A stretch of DNA of 64,000 bases from contig NZ_JAIMCG010000013.1 in assembly GCF_019795295.1 (NCBI RefSeq), forward strand, positions 62,001-126,000, written 5' to 3'. Under the pieces are notes generated by a model, which saw only the letters and a program-made list of their open reading frames with translations, was not told the DNA's origin and did no database searches. Numbering within the stretch: the first letter of the stretch is position 1; each line of letters starts with the position of its first letter. Origin of the DNA: Cupriavidus sp. AU9028. GTDB taxonomy: Bacteria; Pseudomonadota; Gammaproteobacteria; Burkholderiales; Burkholderiaceae. Positions 63,405 to 64,000 of the stretch are shown piece after piece. Position numbers and translations under genes: made by a program.

Positions 63405-63770
63405 TTACTTCTTCAGAGCCACGCCGGCCTTACGCGGACCCTTGCGGGTACGGGCGTTGGTACGGGTGCGCTGACCGCGCAGCGGCAGACCACGGCGATG
63501 ACGCAGGCCACGATAGCAACCAAGGTCCATCAGACGCTTGATGTTCATCGTGGTTTCACGACGCAGGTCACCCTCGACCGTGACCTTGCCCACTTCGTCA
63601 CGAAGCTTTTCCAGGTCCGCGTCGGTCAGGTCCTTGACCTTCTTGTCATAAGGAACGCCGGTGGCCTCGCAGATCTTGCGGGCGCGCGAGCGGCCGATAC
63701 CGTAAATGGCCGTCAGGCCGATCTCGGTATGCTTGTGATTCGGGATGTTAACCCCTGCAATACGTGCCAT
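63405..63770 (-). CDS. rpsM: 30S ribosomal protein S13
   Basis: 121 residues. It starts [20 protein letters not shown] and has the [20 protein letters not shown] segment and basic tail [11 protein letters not shown] that contacts tRNA and mRNA in the 30S head. Complete and of normal length. Confidence 0.98.
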   Translation of the reverse strand: MARIAGVNIPNHKHTEIGLTAIYGIGRSRARKICEATGVPYDKKVKDLTDADLEKLRDEVGKVTVEGDLRRETTMNIKRLMDLGCYRGLRHRRGLPLRGQRTRTNARTRKGPRKAGVALKK

Positions 63771-63789
63771 TCGTCAATCCTCTCTACGA

Positions 63790-63906
63790 TTAGCCTTGGC
63801 GTTGCTTGTGGCGGGGATCCGACGAGCAGATCACGCGCACGACACCGTTGCGCTTGATAACTTTGCAGTTGCGGCAAATGCGCTTAACAGAAGCCAGCAC
63901 TTTCAT
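63790..63906 (-). CDS. rpmJ: 50S ribosomal protein L36
   Basis: 38-residue zinc-ribbon protein: [20 protein letters not shown], then [17 protein letters not shown]. The zinc ligands are Cys11, Cys14, Cys27 and His32 (CxxC form). ATG at 63904-63906 with AAGGAAGAGG upstream. It lies 19 bp before rpsM. Confidence 0.96.
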   Translation of the reverse strand: MKVLASVKRICRNCKVIKRNGVVRVICSSDPRHKQRQG

Positions 63907-63938
63907 GATTTTCCTCTTCCTTCAATTCCTGTTTCGGC

Positions 63939-63971
63939 TCACTTCGTCCGGAAGACGTCGTCCTTAGCCAC
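63939..63971 (-). pseudogene. infA: Apparent internally deleted infA (translation initiation factor IF-1)
   Basis: Upstream of rpmJ, exactly where infA is expected, the frame ending at 63939 reads V-A-K-D-D-V-F-R-T-K-stop. From memory, betaproteobacterial IF-1 begins MAKDDV and ends VFRTK or similar, so the first six and last five residues appear joined with about 61 codons missing. The GTG at 63969-63971 would be the old start. Only 29 more bases are visible before the window edge, and the frame stays open to the edge. Another reading is the 3' end of a different gene. Confidence 0.4.
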
Positions 63972-64000
63972 ACCCAGCCTGCCCTGACCGCGCTCAGCGC

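Overview
This is a stretch of core chromosome from a high-G+C betaproteobacterium of the family Burkholderiaceae, most probably the Cupriavidus/Ralstonia group. The basis is the style of the proteins and a gene order I recall as typical of that group: sspA-petCBA, hisGDCBHAFIE-hinT-tatABC, murA-ibaG-mla, gltBD, pil-aroKB-dgt-gltBD, ccs/resB-cytochrome c4-engB-hemB, dsbD-cutA and the end of the alpha ribosomal operon. No genus was confirmed by a search. No tRNA or rRNA gene, CRISPR array, prophage or resistance island was seen. The one mobile gene is a REP-associated tyrosine transposase.

Layout. 1-3.6 kb (minus): sspA (cut by the window edge) and the cytochrome bc1 genes petABC. 3.8-6.3 kb: mscL, a NIF3-family gene and a DegS-like periplasmic protease. 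6.3-6.75 kb: a repeat-rich gap, followed by a porin (minus). 8.2-18.3 kb (minus): one long run from hisG through the histidine genes, a small membrane protein and hinT to tatABC. 18.3-26.4 kb (minus): murA, ibaG, an ABC-2 exporter and mlaFEDACB for outer-membrane lipid asymmetry. 26.5-35.1 kb: a Bug-type binding protein, a GNAT acetyltransferase and glutamate synthase gltBD. 35.1-36 kb: the RAYT element. 36-42.4 kb (minus): pilN, a fused pilO-pilP, pilQ, aroK, aroB and dgt. 42.7-47.1 kb: PBP1a, cyaY, lptM and lysA. 47.2-54 kb (minus): msrPQ, a small lipoprotein, system II cytochrome c maturation (resB, ccsA) and cytochrome c4. 54.4-57.8 kb (plus): engB, hemB and a CorA-type transporter. 57.9-64 kb (minus): dsbD, cutA, rplQ, rpoA, rpsD, rpsK, rpsM and rpmJ, plus what looks like a gutted infA at the edge.

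Functional themes. The genes are mostly housekeeping and envelope biology. Respiration is represented by bc1, cytochrome c4, ccs/resB, dsbD and hemB, which together make haem, attach it, reduce the cysteines and use the products. Tat export (tatABC) serves proteins encoded here, including the Rieske protein and MsrP. Envelope assembly is covered by Mla, MurA, PBP1a, LptM, the porin and the DegS-like protease. Amino-acid metabolism is covered by his, gltBD, aroKB and lysA.

The most unusual signals are: (1) a candidate small RNA on the minus strand between engB and hemB (about 55155-55270), with its own -10 box, four hairpins, a loop that is an anti-Shine-Dalgarno sequence, and an intrinsic terminator; (2) a reduced pil locus that lacks pilM, fuses PilO to PilP and has a PilQ without room for AMIN domains; (3) an apparent internal deletion of infA next to rpmJ; (4) several short tandem-repeat tracts between and inside genes.
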